A stretch of 64,000 nt of DNA from Anaeramoeba flamelloides. Taxonomy: Eukaryota; Metamonada; Anaeramoebidae. Positions 25,801 to 37,412 of this stretch are shown here, piece after piece. The notes under the pieces are model-generated. The model did not search any database. It was not told where the DNA came from and was given only the letters and a program-made list of their open reading frames with translations. Within the stretch, counting starts at the first letter, position 1, and each line of letters begins with the position of its first letter. Location: contig JANTQA010000048.1 of the NCBI GenBank assembly GCA_027625915.1, positions 1,240,001 to 1,304,000 of the forward strand, given 5' to 3'. The translations under genes were made by a program, and so were the position numbers.

Positions 25801-26647
25801 TAATTCCTTTATAATCAATTCATTACTCAAAATTCGTGCTGTTGAGACGTATTCTGCAATAAGGCATTGTTATGCGTTGGATGTTGTTGATGAAAGAATC
25901 AGTGGTGATTTAAATGATGTTATTGAAATTTTGGGCGTTATTCCAGATAAAAACGATCGGCTAATAAAAAGATGTTCCAATTGTAATGGTCTCATGCAAC
26001 GAAGAAATTTACCAAGAGTCGAGGAATCTGATGCCATCTGTGAAAATGGGATCAATTGTTTGCAGAATCCAACTAGAAACGAAATAAGGAACCTGAAAAA
26101 AAAAAATCAAAAAATTGAAATGAAAAAGAGAAAAAGAAATAATGATAAAAAAATGGATGAAATTTTTTCATATGATTCTTCAGATAGCGAAAAAATTGAA
26201 TCTGGATTTGACCATAGAAAGAAATCAATAAAAGAGAAGCTTCAAAATTTGAAAATAGACGATAAAATTAAAAGAGAACAATCTGAAAAGCAATTGCAAG
26301 AATCTTATAAATTATTACAAACAAAGGAAAATGAAGTTTCCGAAAGGATGATTAAATTTGCTAATTTATTACAAGAAAGATTTACAACTATAACAAAAAA
26401 AAAAACTATTAAAAGGCAGGTTTTACACAAGTGCGAAGCTTGCGGGAAAATGGAAACAAAGGAAAAAGAATTCTTCCTTTGTGGAGACTGTTTGAAATAC
26501 CATAGATACATTTATTATTGTTCGAAAAATTGCCAATTGAGAGATTGGATGATACATAAAGAACAATGTGGTATTAAAAAAAGTCATACTTTGGGAGTTT
26601 CTAGAAAAACCTTCAATTTTGCATATGATCCAGAAAAAATAAAATAA
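19834..26647 (+). CDS. HEAT (DUF1186-like) plus MYND zinc-finger protein
   Basis: Three exons are proposed: 19834..19840 (ATG AAC A), 19947..20467 and 25646..26647, giving 509 residues. The first donor is a perfect GTAAGT. The last intron is GTACCT...TTCAG, phase 0, 5,178 nt. After a basic N terminus, residues ~35-285 follow the bacterial-type DUF1186 HEAT repeat pattern: PPVSYLLTMGD, then HIPSLVLLIRDFSLYYKYD, then YAPYHAIRVLIVL, and across the giant intron ANLLVIETIGNIG, FIINSLLKIRAVETYSAIRH and VDERISGDLNDV. A Lys-rich coiled-coil segment follows. Residues 439-484 are a MYND finger: C-x2-C, C-x2-C, YYCSKNCQ, W-x2-H-x3-C, with all eight ligands present. MYND fingers bind proline-rich partners; the function here is unknown. 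The splice reconstructs the HEAT domain without gap. The tiny first exon is the weakest part; otherwise the first in-frame ATG is 20078. Confidence 0.72.
20983..21131. mobile_element. Tc1/mariner-like MITE, copy 3
   Basis: TA-CAGTCAGTTCCACTTTTAAG at the left and AAAGTGGAACCGACTG-TA at the right, with arms continuing through CACAAACTTTCAAC. At about 149 bp it is shorter in the centre than the copies near 7 kb. It lies in the giant intron of the HEAT-MYND gene. Confidence 0.75.
21380..22576. mobile_element. family A TIR elements, two in a row
   Basis: The first copy, 21380-22020, starts TAAGGTATTTCTAAAAAAG and ends with the reverse complement form CTTTCTTGGAAATAGCTTA. The second, about 22021-22576, ends CTTTTTTGGAAATAGCTTA; its 5' end is decayed. 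A second internal TIR-like start lies at about 21430. Both share inner blocks such as CAATAAATGAT, ACAGTTA and an AAATGAAAAAAAA stretch. TA flanks suggest a TA target. There are no open frames, so these are non-autonomous DNA elements. Other copies are at 36444, 45179, 51220 and 53576. Confidence 0.65.
23023..23226. repeat. 11-unit ~20 bp periodic ATYRYGATA motif
   Basis: Eleven occurrences of a core like ATCGCGATA / ATTGCGATA / ATCACGATA / ATCGTGATA are spaced 17-21 bp apart (core G at 23030, 23050, 23070, 23088, 23108, 23129, 23147, 23165, 23185, 23205; the last core has A at 23222). The sequence between cores is A/T. A smaller group with 10-21 bp spacing lies at 24507-24570. It is probably a degenerate satellite; a protein-binding array is possible but unproven. 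Confidence 0.55.
23359..23652. repeat. TIR element with a tRNA-like B-box segment
   Basis: Near-complementary arms of about 37-39 bp (23359-23397 and 23616-23652) contain GTAGATTCTCGACATTTGTAG and its reverse complement. Inside, at about 23398-23450, is a GC-richer stretch with TTTCGATTCCC, close to the Pol III B-box consensus, resembling the T-arm half of a tRNA. This could be a MITE that captured tRNA-like sequence or a foldback SINE. No complete tRNA cloverleaf forms. Confidence 0.5.
24741..25006. repeat. TIR element rich in TTATAACATG (~265 bp)
   Basis: The left end is CCCTAATAAAAAAACTTTTTT and the right end is AAACTTTTTTTATTAGG, its near reverse complement. The inside has many TATAACA/TGTTATA words in both orientations. 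The flanks (from 24608, and to 25130) resemble 23950-24195, which seems to be a copy of the same segment without the insertion. Confidence 0.5.
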
Positions 26648-28971
26648 ATTAATTATCTTATTGAACCTAGAAAATGTTTTATAATTTTTGTATTTTGGTT
26701 TTATTGATATTTAGATCACTTTTCCCTCTGTTTGTTTTTTTTATCCTGAAAATATAATTTAAAAAACCTTTTCTTATTTAATCATAAAATAGAAAAAAAA
26801 TAAAACTTGAAAAGTTTATAAAAGAAAAAGAAAAACTTTAAACAATTAGAAAAAAAAAACTAATAACTTATAAACTAATCAAACACATTTGGTATTTAGA
26901 ATTAAGTTAACTTTAAAATTACTTGTTCTTTCGACTACCAAAAAGTAAATTTGAAAAATCATTTATTGAGTGAGATTATGGTATTTGATTAAAAAAATTG
27001 GAAAAAATTTTTACTTCATTTACCTTATTATTCCTTTGTTAATTAGAGGTTTCAGAAAAGTTGTTTGGATTTATGATATCCTATGTATTTGTTTGGCCAT
27101 ATTTTTGTATTGGTATCATATATATCGAATCAACGAAGAATATGAAACAAAAAGAATTTTTCTAGGATTAGATAAAAAAAAAATAATGAATTGAAATTTT
27201 TTCTCATTTAAATTACTAGTAACTCTTATTTATTTCTTTTTTACCAAAGGTAAATGAGTAATTATTTACACAGGATACAATTAAACCTGATTGGGAACCT
27301 GATTTATCGACTTTAGAGAAATAAATAATCATTTTTTTAAGAGTTTATTTTTCCAATTTATATTTCAGTTAAAAGATCTAGATCCAATTTGTTTGGATTT
27401 TTGGATCGAAAAAAAAAAAAAGAAAAATTTGAAAATCATTTTTATTTTAATGAAAACTCACTTTCGACAATTTCTGGCAGTCGGGATGATACGAATAACA
27501 ATTAAAACTATTAATCTTTTTTTAAAAATATATTAAAAAACTAATCAAATATTGTTTCCTTGAAGATCTTAAAAAATTGATCATTTATTTTATGCAAAAA
27601 GATTTATTACATTTCTTGAAATTTAAAAGATTAGGTAATATTTTTTTTCAAATATATCATGTATAAAAACATGCAACTCTAAGTATTAAAATCAGATATT
27701 TGATAATATCTCTATTTATTTTATTTTATTATTAGATTTATTTATTTGAATTAATTTTATTTGTTAGAAAATCTTTAAAAAATTGAGAAATATATCAAAA
27801 TTCTATTGATATATTTTATCTTTGTGTTGTTAATAACTCAATGGAAGAATTAAGATAGGGTTATTAATTATTAAAACAAAAATATTAAATTAAAAAGTAT
27901 TTCCATCGTTTATAAGTTGAATTTTCCAGGTTTTAAAAAAGTATTTTCGGAGAATTTTTAATTTAATGGTTTGGTTTTTTTTTTAACTGTATTCTTAAAT
28001 CGAATAAAAGGAAAATATATATTTGAAGTGTTTTTTGAGTTAAATAAATATATTTTTTTCAAAGTTTGCTATATTTATGGTAATTTTTTTTGAAATAAAG
28101 TAGATTTTTTAATTGGAGTTAGTTTAACACTTAGTGGTTTCATTTTTGCTGTATATTTTTGCACACTTCTTTATAGAGAAATTGATTTCTTTCTTTCAAA
28201 GAAAATAATATATATTTTTTTTAAATAATTCTGAAATAAGTTGAATTTTCAACTTTTCACAAATTAAGAAAAATGTATCAAACTTATAAAAACAATAATT
28301 CATTTCAGGAAATATAGCAATAAAAAAAAGTTCGGTCTTGTAGTAATCAGATTTTTACTTCTTTTTTCAATTTCAAGATGTGGTAAAATTTTTTTTCAAT
28401 TTTCAAAACAATGTACTTGAAAGATTTTTTTTTTGTTTACTAACCCCTTAAATTTCAAATACCATTATGTAGTTGGTGTTGAATTAATATGATCGATTTC
28501 TTGTTCAAAAATATATCGTTGTAAAGAACACAGTAACTTTGAGAAACCAACAAAAATATTAAAAATCTTCTATTCCTTTTTATTAATTTCAATAATAATA
28601 GTCATTAATCTTTTTTCCTTTTGTTATCAATGATTTTTTTTGATATAAAGTTAAAATTATGGAATTGTTTTTAAGAATATAACTAGTTTCAAATATATCT
28701 AGAACTTTCTGAATAATTTAGAAATTTCACATTCTCTACTTTTTTCATTTTTTTTATTTCTAATCTCCAATAGTAAAGATTTTCTTTTTCTTTTTGACGA
28801 CTATCTCAAAAAAAACAAAGGTCTAATTTTTATTGTGAATTTTAAATGGATGACCTTTGAGAATTTTTTTCATACTAATTCCAATCTTACTTTACTTTCT
28901 TTTTTTTTTTTTCTTTTTTGAAAAATCTCCTTAAAAAACAAAACCAAAAACACAAAAACAAAAAAAATCAA
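26648..28971. other. intergenic; one weak candidate exon
   Basis: Mostly A/T-rich filler. At 27045-27194 (plus) there is an open stretch of about 49 codons reading RGFRKVVWIYDILCICLAIF..., with one plausible transmembrane helix followed by charged residues. It lacks an in-frame ATG but follows a pyrimidine-rich TTAATTAG acceptor-like sequence. It might be the last exon of a small membrane protein, but no upstream exon was found. The last ~60 bp before 28972 are pyrimidine-rich, then A-rich: the leader of RPSA. Confidence 0.35.
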
Positions 28972-29524
28972 ATGCACTCAGGAACAATTATGAGCAAATC
29001 ACAAAAGAATTTCAAAAAGAAAAACAACCAAAGAAAAAACAACAACAAAAAGAAAGTCAAAAAAGCAAAAAAAAAAGTTGTTGAATTACCAAGTGGACAC
29101 ACATACATCAGCAAAAAACAAAGAAATGACGATCTTAAAAAAATGATTGCCTGTAACTGTCAAGTTGGAACACACAATTTAGAAAAGCAAATGGGAGACT
29201 ACGTTTACAAAAGAAGAAAAGAAGGTGTCTATATCATCAACATTGCACAGGCCTGGGAAAAGCTCATGTTTGCAGCCAGAGTAATTGCCTCAATCCCAAA
29301 CCCTGAAGACGTTGTCCTTGTTTCTGCCAGGCCATACGGACAACGTGCTATCCTTAAATTCTCTAAATATCTTGGTGTCAAAGCTTTAGCTGGAAGATTC
29401 ATCCCAGGTACATTCACTAATCAAATCCAAAAAGCTTTCCTTGAACCTCTTTTAATTATTGCTACAGACCCAAGAACTGATGCTCAAGTAATTCATTCCT
29501 TTCCTTGTTTCTTCTGCTAATTAT

Positions 29525-29564
<40 letters not shown>

Positions 29565-30157
29565 CAAAAAATTTTTTTTCGCTTCAGGCCAATTAAACTC
29601 TTTTCTTGAAAAATGCAAACTTACAACAAACGTGTTGTCTTTAGTATTCCTTTCTAATTTTCAAACCTCGTAATCTTGATTTAAATAAAATAAAATTTTA
29701 TTCCAACCAAAATTAGCCAATTAGAGAAGCCAGTTATGCAAACATTCCAGTTATCTGTTTATGTGATACCGACTCCCCATTAAACTTTGTTGATGTTGCC
29801 ATTCCATGTAACAACAAAGGAAAATACTCCATTGGATTCATCTATTGGTTACTTGCAAGAGAAGTCTTGAGATTAAAAGGAATGTCCAGAGAAAAAGAAT
29901 GGGAGGTCATGCCAGATCTCTTCTTTTACAGAGACCAATCTGAAATTGAAGAACAACTCGAAGAAGAAGAACGTAAAAAACGAGAAGAAGAAGAAGCCAG
30001 AAGAGAACAAGAAAACGAATCCGAACCAGAATCTGAAAAATCCGATAATGAATCCTCTGTTGAAGAAGTTCAATCCTCTGATAACGAAGAGGATGCCTGG
30101 GGTGAAGAAAAATGGGACGAAAAAGAAAAAGAAAAAGGTGAAGAATGGAATGACTAA
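28972..30157 (+). CDS. RPSA: 40S ribosomal protein SA (uS2)
   Basis: Two exons, 28972..29487 and 29717..30157, are joined across a 229-nt GTAATT...TTAG intron in phase 0, giving 318 residues (312 if the ATG at 28990 is used). The core matches RPSA closely: [64 protein letters not shown], then from exon 2 [32 protein letters not shown] and [12 protein letters not shown]. It is a structural protein of the small ribosomal subunit head-platform region. The acidic C-terminal tail with WGEEKW and EEW is typical. Unusual is a very basic N-terminal extension of about 40-45 residues (Lys/Asn-rich) where most orthologues have a short acidic start. The codon usage is richer in C than elsewhere in the window, as expected of a highly expressed gene. 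Confidence 0.93.
29527..29564 (+). repeat. T38 tract in the RPSA intron
   Basis: Thirty-eight consecutive T within the 229-nt intron, about 40 bp from the donor. Such a tract is length-unstable and prone to sequencing error. It lies well upstream of the TTAG acceptor. Confidence 0.85.
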
Positions 30158-33100
30158 AATTTCAAAGCAATTTTCGAATTATAACCCACTTTTATAAATG
30201 TTTTATTTTTTTATATTGATAGAATTATTTTTAAAAATTTCATAAAATATTCAAATAACAAATTATTTTTCACAACCAGAATTGGAAAAATATTTATAAT
30301 TTTTTCTTTTCAATTTTCAATTTTGAATTTGTGAACCTCTAAAGATTATTATTTAAAAAGTTCAAATATAGAAATCAATAATAAAGATCTATTACAAAAA
30401 ATTTTTTTTATAAAATAATGTTTGATATTTTTTTAATTTTTTATTTTAATCAGAATGACTAGAAATTATAAATTTAATCTCAAATTAATAGACTATTATT
30501 TTTGAAAATAATCAATCAGAAAATGACTGAAAATATCAAATTAAGGGAGTACGTAGAGGAAAAAACAAACATTTTTTTTTGTCAAAATTTTCTTGTGTTT
30601 TCTTTGTTACTGAGAGAAAAGGGATAAATTTCGGAAAAAAATTTTAGTTTTGATTGATTATTAACAATTTTATTCTGCAAATTTTAATGAAATATTAGTT
30701 ATTTGGAAAAATGAAGTCGAAATAAAATCATTTTCATTTTTTAATTGGAAAATTATATTAAAAAATTGTAAATTAAAAATTTGTTTGAATTACTTGTATA
30801 GTTTGATTAAAACTAAATTAAGAAAATTGAATAACACAATTGTTATATATTGGGAACTCTCATTTTAATTGGTATTCCTAAGGGCATTGGAAAAAAGATG
30901 TAAAATATGAACAATTTTGATCCTTATCAAGAATTAAAGCAAAAATGAATTACAAATCATACCCAATACTTTGTTTATATTTCCAACCTTTTTCAACAAT
31001 GTAGGGATATATTATGAAATAATTCTTAAAAATATCTTTTTATTTTTTAAGATAAAATATTTGTTGTTTTTTTCCTGACTTTAAATTGATGTTTTTCATA
31101 TCACTAAAATATATAAATTAATAGAAAAAAACCAATTATTCTTTACAAAAAATCTTGAAAATTGAAAATATAATAATTGTAGTAAATAAAAAAAATACCC
31201 CTTCCACATGTAGAAAAATTAATAAAATCAACCAATGAAGAAATAATAAACCAAACTGTGATTTATAAGATTTAAATTAATGAAAAAAAGAAATTTATAA
31301 TTACACATCTATTGAATTTTAGAATTCTACAAGTTGGAAATGTTGTTAGATTGTCAACTATTAAAAAGAGCGTAATTAAAATCAAAGTCTCTACTCATTT
31401 TTTTCCAATTTTGCCTAATATTTAAGGAATTTATGTAATTTCTATTATGGAACAAATGGATAAACCTAAATATAATTATTTTTATTTAATATATCAAGTA
31501 GATACAGAAAATTTTGTTAAAAAAATCAAATATATTCTATTATTTTATACGATCACATTTTTTTTTTTTTGAAATTTTTCTATATAATTTATTGTAACAA
31601 ATTAATTTTGTGTAAAAGATACTATGTAATTTCTGTTTAGAAATAAAATTTTTTGGTAATTTTTTTTTCAAAAAATAAAACTAGCTAAAAAATTAAACCA
31701 AAATAATTTAAAAGTAACAATCTGGATTCAAGAACCCAAAAACAGAGAAAAAAATGACAATTACACATTTTAATAAAAAAGAATTTTACGAGATTAGAAA
31801 ATAAACCCCAATTCAAAATTTTTACACATCAATTTCAATTATATTAAAAAAATCTTATTTAAACAATTCTCGGGGAAATGACATATTAGAACCATTTACT
31901 AATTGAAATTCTTACTATTATTTATAAATTAGAATATTCAAAAAACAAAAAACAAATAATTATCAATAATAATAAATTGGGTATGTTAAAAAATTTTGGA
32001 GATGAAGAAAAAAAAATGAATTGATAAATTTGTTTAAATTCTATCAGAAATATCGATCAATTAAATGGATCGACACTATCAATTAATTTTATTTGAGTTC
32101 TACTATTTTAAACAACTCAACTTTAACATTAATATCAATCGTAAAAAAAAAATTTGATTTCAAACGAAATAAGTTGAGTAATTCATAAAAAAAAAATGTA
32201 AATCAAAAACTAAAAAGATTGAAAAATGATTTTTTTATTTTAGAAAAATTAAAATTATTTAAAATTTGAATGAAAATGTTTTTTTTGCAATTCTTTGAAC
32301 CGTTTTAGTTGTGGGGCAATTTTGAATTTTCTTTCAAATTTTTAATTTGTAAACCAAAATGAAAAAAAAAAAAAATATTTTTCTTATCATATTCCATATA
32401 AAGAAGTTCTAATGAATATGAAAAATTCCATTTAAATAGTAATATACTAATTATTTTTGATACCTATTGGAGACAAGACGCATAAAAAGAAATAATGAAA
32501 GCCCGAAACTATTATTTTTTGTATTTTTACAATTTTTTAAATTAAAAATTATTTTTTTATTTCTCGATCTTTTAGTTTAAAAGACATTATCTATTTTGAA
32601 ATTTCTGTTCCCATATATAATTTTCTGTAATTTATATTCTAAATATTCAGTAAAAAAAATAACATAAAGCATAAAGCGTTTTTGAAAAGTTAAAAAAACA
32701 ACATCGATTTTGGAATTTCTATTACTTTATTCATTTTATACAAAAACAAATTATGTAAAAAACACTTTTTTTCACTTTTCTTAAATTTTTTGTAGATTTG
32801 AGAAAGAAAAAATTATCTCAATAAAAGAGAAAAACCTGAGAAAAACCCATTTAGTTTTTTTTATTTTATTTTTTTATTTTCTGATTAGAAAAACAAATTT
32901 TTTTTCAAAAATAAATGGAAAATCTGGAAAATCAAAGCACCTTTAGCTGTTTTTGATAATTTTCATTTTAAAAAGAAAAGATCTATAATTTTTCCATAAT
33001 TTTAGGGCAGTAAAAAAAATGCTAAGCACTCCACATTACCCCATAAAAATAAAGAATAAAAATTTTTTATATATAACTTAAAAATAGTTTAGTTATCCAT

Positions 33101-34213
33101 CAAGCACAAAAATTCTAAAATTTAGTATTTTTTATTTTAGCTCATACTGATTCTACTATGTTATAAAAACAATAATTAAATAAATTATATTCTAATTGAT
33201 AAAAAATTTACAAAAAAAAATAATAAAAAATATTATTAAATATCTCTTGGCCTTTCCTTCACATGAAAATAATAGATTGATTTTAATTTCGCAATAACTT
33301 AATTGTAAAAAACCTTTAGGACTTAATTATAAACCTAGATATTTTATTATTTTTTTTTTTAATTAATAATTATAAAATATTGGATTTTAGACTGATATTT
33401 TCTATTCTTAAAGCAATTTGAAGCCAAAGGGAACCTATTATATAATTTAGATTTCTTCTCTAATTAAAAAAATAAGAAAAAAATAGAACATTTTTTCGAT
33501 ACTGACGAGACAAATAATTCCAACACCACCTTTACAAACATAAAACCAAATTAAAATATTAAATATTTCAAACTTGAAATAGAACTTGTTTATCTGATGT
33601 TATTTTACATTTAATAAATGCAATTATTTGTTTTCAAGTTAACAAAATTTTTTATGCTAATTGGTTGAAAAAATCAAGATCTCAAAATACCTCTTAGAAA
33701 TGATATTTTTTGAAATCTAATTTTACACCAGAATTAACTTTGAGAGAAAATTAGAAACTTAACAATGTTAATTGGAAATAAATGAACAGAATTTTCATTC
33801 AGTTCTCCAAAAAAGAAAATATACAAAAACATCAATTTCTCTCATTCAAAATTAATAATCTAAACTTCTTGATGGAATTTTATAATTTAAATTGAGAATG
33901 GATCTATTCAACCAATATTCAGAAAGCTAAAAGAAACTTTTCTTCACTTTTTTTGAGAATCAAGAGGTTAAATATTTTAACTAAATGATGAAAAAATGTT
34001 CAAAACCAATATCATTTTTTTGAATAAATTTCTCTTTTCCAGACAAAAACAAACTATCTTTAAAAAATCAAATGAAGAGTAACTTTTTCTGATTACAAAC
34101 CAAGTCTAGTTTCTCAAAATATCCTGGGCATGGCCAATAAACTTTTTCTCTTTTGACTCATAAAAAAAAAAAATAAAAACCAAATTAACAAAACTTTCAA
34201 ACACTTAGCTATC
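30158..34213. other. 4 kb gene-free intergenic region
   Basis: No coding region, tRNA or structured RNA is recognised. The sequence is extremely A/T-rich with many A and T runs. The only identified element is a copy of dispersed repeat family C (31930-32365). It probably contains the promoter of the BTB gene at its right end. Confidence 0.5.
31930..32365. repeat. dispersed repeat family C, copy 1
   Basis: About 430 bp matching 58445-58870 and 48442-48775 over most of its length. Shared blocks include GTTAAAAAATTTTGGAGA, TTTTATTTGAGTTCT, CAACTCAACTTTAAC, GAAATAAGTT and TTTGAATGAAA. No open frame or clear inverted ends. Nature unknown. Confidence 0.55.
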
Positions 34214-35836
34214 ATGAGTAAAAAAAAAAACAAATCGAAAACTCTTAAAAATGAGCCATCGTCACTCCACCTTTTTGATCAGATTTATAACAACCCCCAT
34301 TTCCATGACATAGTCTTTCTTATTGGAAAGGAAGAAACGAAGGCTTATGGCCACAAATTAGTCTTGTCGATGAATTCTCCGATTTGGAAAGGGATGTTTT
34401 ATACACAAGAGTGGATGGAGACAAAAGGAAGGGAAGAGTGCCTCGTGAGGATCCCCGATCTTGATCCAAAGGTTTTTTTGGGCTTTTTGGAATGGATCTA
34501 TACAAGGAAGGCAAAGATCTCTCACACCACAATTTATGGGATCTACAAACTGGCACACAAATACTGCATGCCTGATTTAAAACAATATTGCACCGTACGC
34601 TTTCGGAAGATCCTCAATGGCAGGAATTGCTTAAGGCATGCTGAGCGGTCTGTCATCGAGGGGATCTCCAAATGGCACAAGATCTCATTGAAATATCTGA
34701 TGCAAAACTCCAAGAAATTTATGAACAATGGGAAGTGCTTTGCTGGGCTGAGGGAGGAGACTGTGAGGACCATTTTAGAAATGAAAAATTTGAATTGCCC
34801 AGAGATTCTGCTCTTTCGTGCGCTCAAGTACTGGGCAGAAAACATCCAAAACGATCTGATCAAAAAAAACAAAACCGAGATTTACGAACGGATCTTAATC
34901 AACCCAGACCAAAAGAAGATCACTGCGAGGAAGTTGGTGAAGAAATATTTGCACTTAATCCGTTTGGATTTAATGGATTTCAAAAATTACAATGAGCTAA
35001 TAAAATCGGGTTATTATGACCATAGGATCTTGTTGAAAGAGGGTTTTAACGTTGTCAAAAAATTTGATCTGAAGGCCAAAACAAAATCCCGATCCGGGCC
35101 CCAATTATCCGATAGCAAGATTCTATTGATAGGCTGGTGTAGGAGTGGGGAAACCCATGTGAACGATCTAATAAATTCCTTAAAATCAGGCGGGATTGAA
35201 AACGTCACACATATGGACCCTACAGTCAGCATTCCGTCTCTGAAGGCCATGCAACGATATGACGCCATCGTGGTAAGATCTTCGAATGTCAATTCATTTT
35301 ATAAAGGAGGCAACCTTGGGTCCAACCTAGCCAAATATGTTGACGAGGGCAACGGCGTAATAGTAATTGCAATAAACACTTTGATCAATAACCCCGAGAA
35401 GCAGATCAGGGGCAAATTCCAAAACCAAAATTATATCCCCTTGAAAATTGCTGAAAGAGAAAGATCAGAACAGTGTTCCCTTGGCAAGGTTTTCAAACCA
35501 AACCACCCAATAATGAGAGACGTTAAAACATTTAAATGCAAAGAATATTCCCATTTTATAAAAACTAACGATCTAAATGGTGGCCATATAATCGCTTCAT
35601 GGGATAACGGATATCCGTTGATCACAGAAAAAAGGAGAAATGATAACTCAGGGATAGTGGTATGCTTAAACTTCCATCCCATTTCAACCAGAATAACAAA
35701 CGATTGTGGGAAGGCCTGGCTACAGGAAACAGATGGAAATTTAATCTTTTCAAATACTCTTTCATATCTTATCAAAGATAAATTATCGAAGCTAGCACAG
35801 AAGAACCCGAAAAAAAAAATTTTTTATAAAAAATAA
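34214..35836 (+). CDS. BTB-BACK protein with C-terminal ThuA/GATase-like domain
   Basis: 540 residues in one exon, with ATG 13 bp after a CACTTAGC leader. Residues ~20-130 form a BTB/POZ domain: HDIVFLIGKEETKAYGHKLV, SMNSPIWKGMF, VFLGFLEWIYTRK, YGIYKLAHKYCMPDLK. Residues ~135-255 look like a BACK domain (helices ending ILLFRALKYWA). BTB-BACK proteins often recruit substrates to cullin-3 ligases. Residues ~300-525 look alpha/beta: KILLIGW, then DAIVVRSSN, GNGVIVIAI, HPIMRDVKTF and GGHIIASWDNGYPLI, then GIVVCLNFHPIS and NTLSYL. This order resembles the ThuA/class-I glutamine-amidotransferase-like fold used as a non-catalytic or sugar-binding module; no Cys-His catalytic pair is evident. There are no kelch repeats. 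Codon use is richer in G+C than the flanks. The BTB call is firm; the third domain is inferred from pattern only. Confidence 0.8.
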   Translation: MSKKKNKSKTLKNEPSSLHLFDQIYNNPHFHDIVFLIGKEETKAYGHKLVLSMNSPIWKGMFYTQEWMETKGREECLVRIPDLDPKVFLGFLEWIYTRKAKISHTTIYGIYKLAHKYCMPDLKQYCTVRFRKILNGRNCLRHAERSVIEGISKWHKISLKYLMQNSKKFMNNGKCFAGLREETVRTILEMKNLNCPEILLFRALKYWAENIQNDLIKKNKTEIYERILINPDQKKITARKLVKKYLHLIRLDLMDFKNYNELIKSGYYDHRILLKEGFNVVKKFDLKAKTKSRSGPQLSDSKILLIGWCRSGETHVNDLINSLKSGGIENVTHMDPTVSIPSLKAMQRYDAIVVRSSNVNSFYKGGNLGSNLAKYVDEGNGVIVIAINTLINNPEKQIRGKFQNQNYIPLKIAERERSEQCSLGKVFKPNHPIMRDVKTFKCKEYSHFIKTNDLNGGHIIASWDNGYPLITEKRRNDNSGIVVCLNFHPISTRITNDCGKAWLQETDGNLIFSNTLSYLIKDKLSKLAQKNPKKKIFYKK

Positions 35837-37412
35837 TCTAGTGAATTTTTTTTTTTTTTTCATTTTTTCGTTTGAAAATTTGTTATTTTATTATTTTGTT
35901 CTTATATTACTAATAAATGATATTTATTTGTAATATTAAAAACATTTGGTAAAAATTTTTAAGAAACAAATCATTTTAAAATTGTGGCTTTGGTATCGTC
36001 CCCATTAATTCTTCTCACTAAAATAATATGCGAATAATTTTCGATGAATATACTGATAAATTCAAAAAAATGTAAAAAAAAATGATAATTCCATTTTGTT
36101 TTATTTGAAAACTTGTTAATACTTTTAAAACAGTTTATTTGAAAGGATAAATCAAAGAACAAACAATTTTTCAAAGTTTACTCACTTTAAAACAATAAAA
36201 TACTTTATTCATCTTTATGTTTTAACTTTCTCTAAAAATGCAATGAAAATGTATTTTTTTATTATTTTCATTTAAAAGAATCCAATTTGACTATATAAAC
36301 ATTGAAAATCTGATTTACTTTTATTTTTTTCATAATAGAAGTAATTAAAGATATTTTGATTGGTGTTTTCAGTTTCATGTGGCACTTAAAAAAAAAAATC
36401 AGGAATGAACCTTTAACATAATATTTCAAAATAGGGTACAGACAAGCTATTTCCTCAAAATTGTCGAAAATTTATTTAAAAATAACTTTGTAAAACTTGA
36501 TTATAAATTATTTAAATATCCAAATTTTCTATTCACCATGAATAGATTCTGAATAATAATCCAATTTATCAGTTGGTAAGTATTATTATAATAAAAGATA
36601 TTAAAAGTTCCTGATCAATGTTTTGATATGATATTTTTTTTAAGTGTGAAAATTGGTGGTTATAATTTTTTCTTTTTGATTTGAAAAATTTTTCTCAAGA
36701 AATTTAATCCTGATTAAATTGTTAAATGAAGGAAAAACTTAGACTAACATTTTTTTGATTAAAATAATTTATATCCTTAATATATATCCTATTTTTGAAT
36801 AGAAATTTAGCTAAACTAATTACAACAAAAAAAGTGTTTCATATTTTTTTTTTGAAAATATTTTTAATTAAAATATTTTCAATAATTAAACACTCAACAC
36901 CAATTGAATTGGTATTAATATACCTCTTAATTTGATATTATTAATTGTTATAAATTGAACACCTTTCTAAAAAAATAATTTTGGAAATAGAAAAATAAAT
37001 ACCCCACCTTACTTAAGAATAACCAAAAGATAATTTTTTTGAAAAAAGTAATTTTCAGATTTAAGGAGTTTATTTTTTCCCCAAAAAGTTAATTATCTTT
37101 TCTATAAACAAATTAAAAATTCCAAGAATCAATAACTAGAACAATTAAATTTTTAATAAAATGGAAAAATTCTCTCTTTTTCCTCTTATAGTCTAAAAAT
37201 ATTTATTTATTTTTTCATTTGGAAAAAATAACAAGTTTAATTCACTTAAAATAAAATCAATCAAGAAAACAAAAAATGAAATTAATATTTTTAATTATTT
37301 ATTTTTTTTTTTGTAACTAACAACAATTGGTTATTAAAATACCTCTAAGAGGGTATGATTCACTATGTTTGTCTTTGCACTTACTAGGTAAAAATTTAGT
37401 GTTGTATTTTTA
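35837..37412. other. intergenic between convergent genes
   Basis: About 1.6 kb between the 3' ends of the BTB gene (plus) and the CS-Sel1 gene (minus). It contains a left-end fragment of a family B element near 36055 and a family A element (about 36444-37010, minus orientation). No gene is seen. Confidence 0.5.
36444..37010 (-). mobile_element. family A TIR element, copy 3
   Basis: Starts AAGCTATTTCCTCAAAATTG and shares inner blocks with the copy at 45179 (AAAGATATTAAAA, TGATATTTTTTTTA, GAAAATATTTT). The right end is decayed and its position approximate. Confidence 0.5.
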
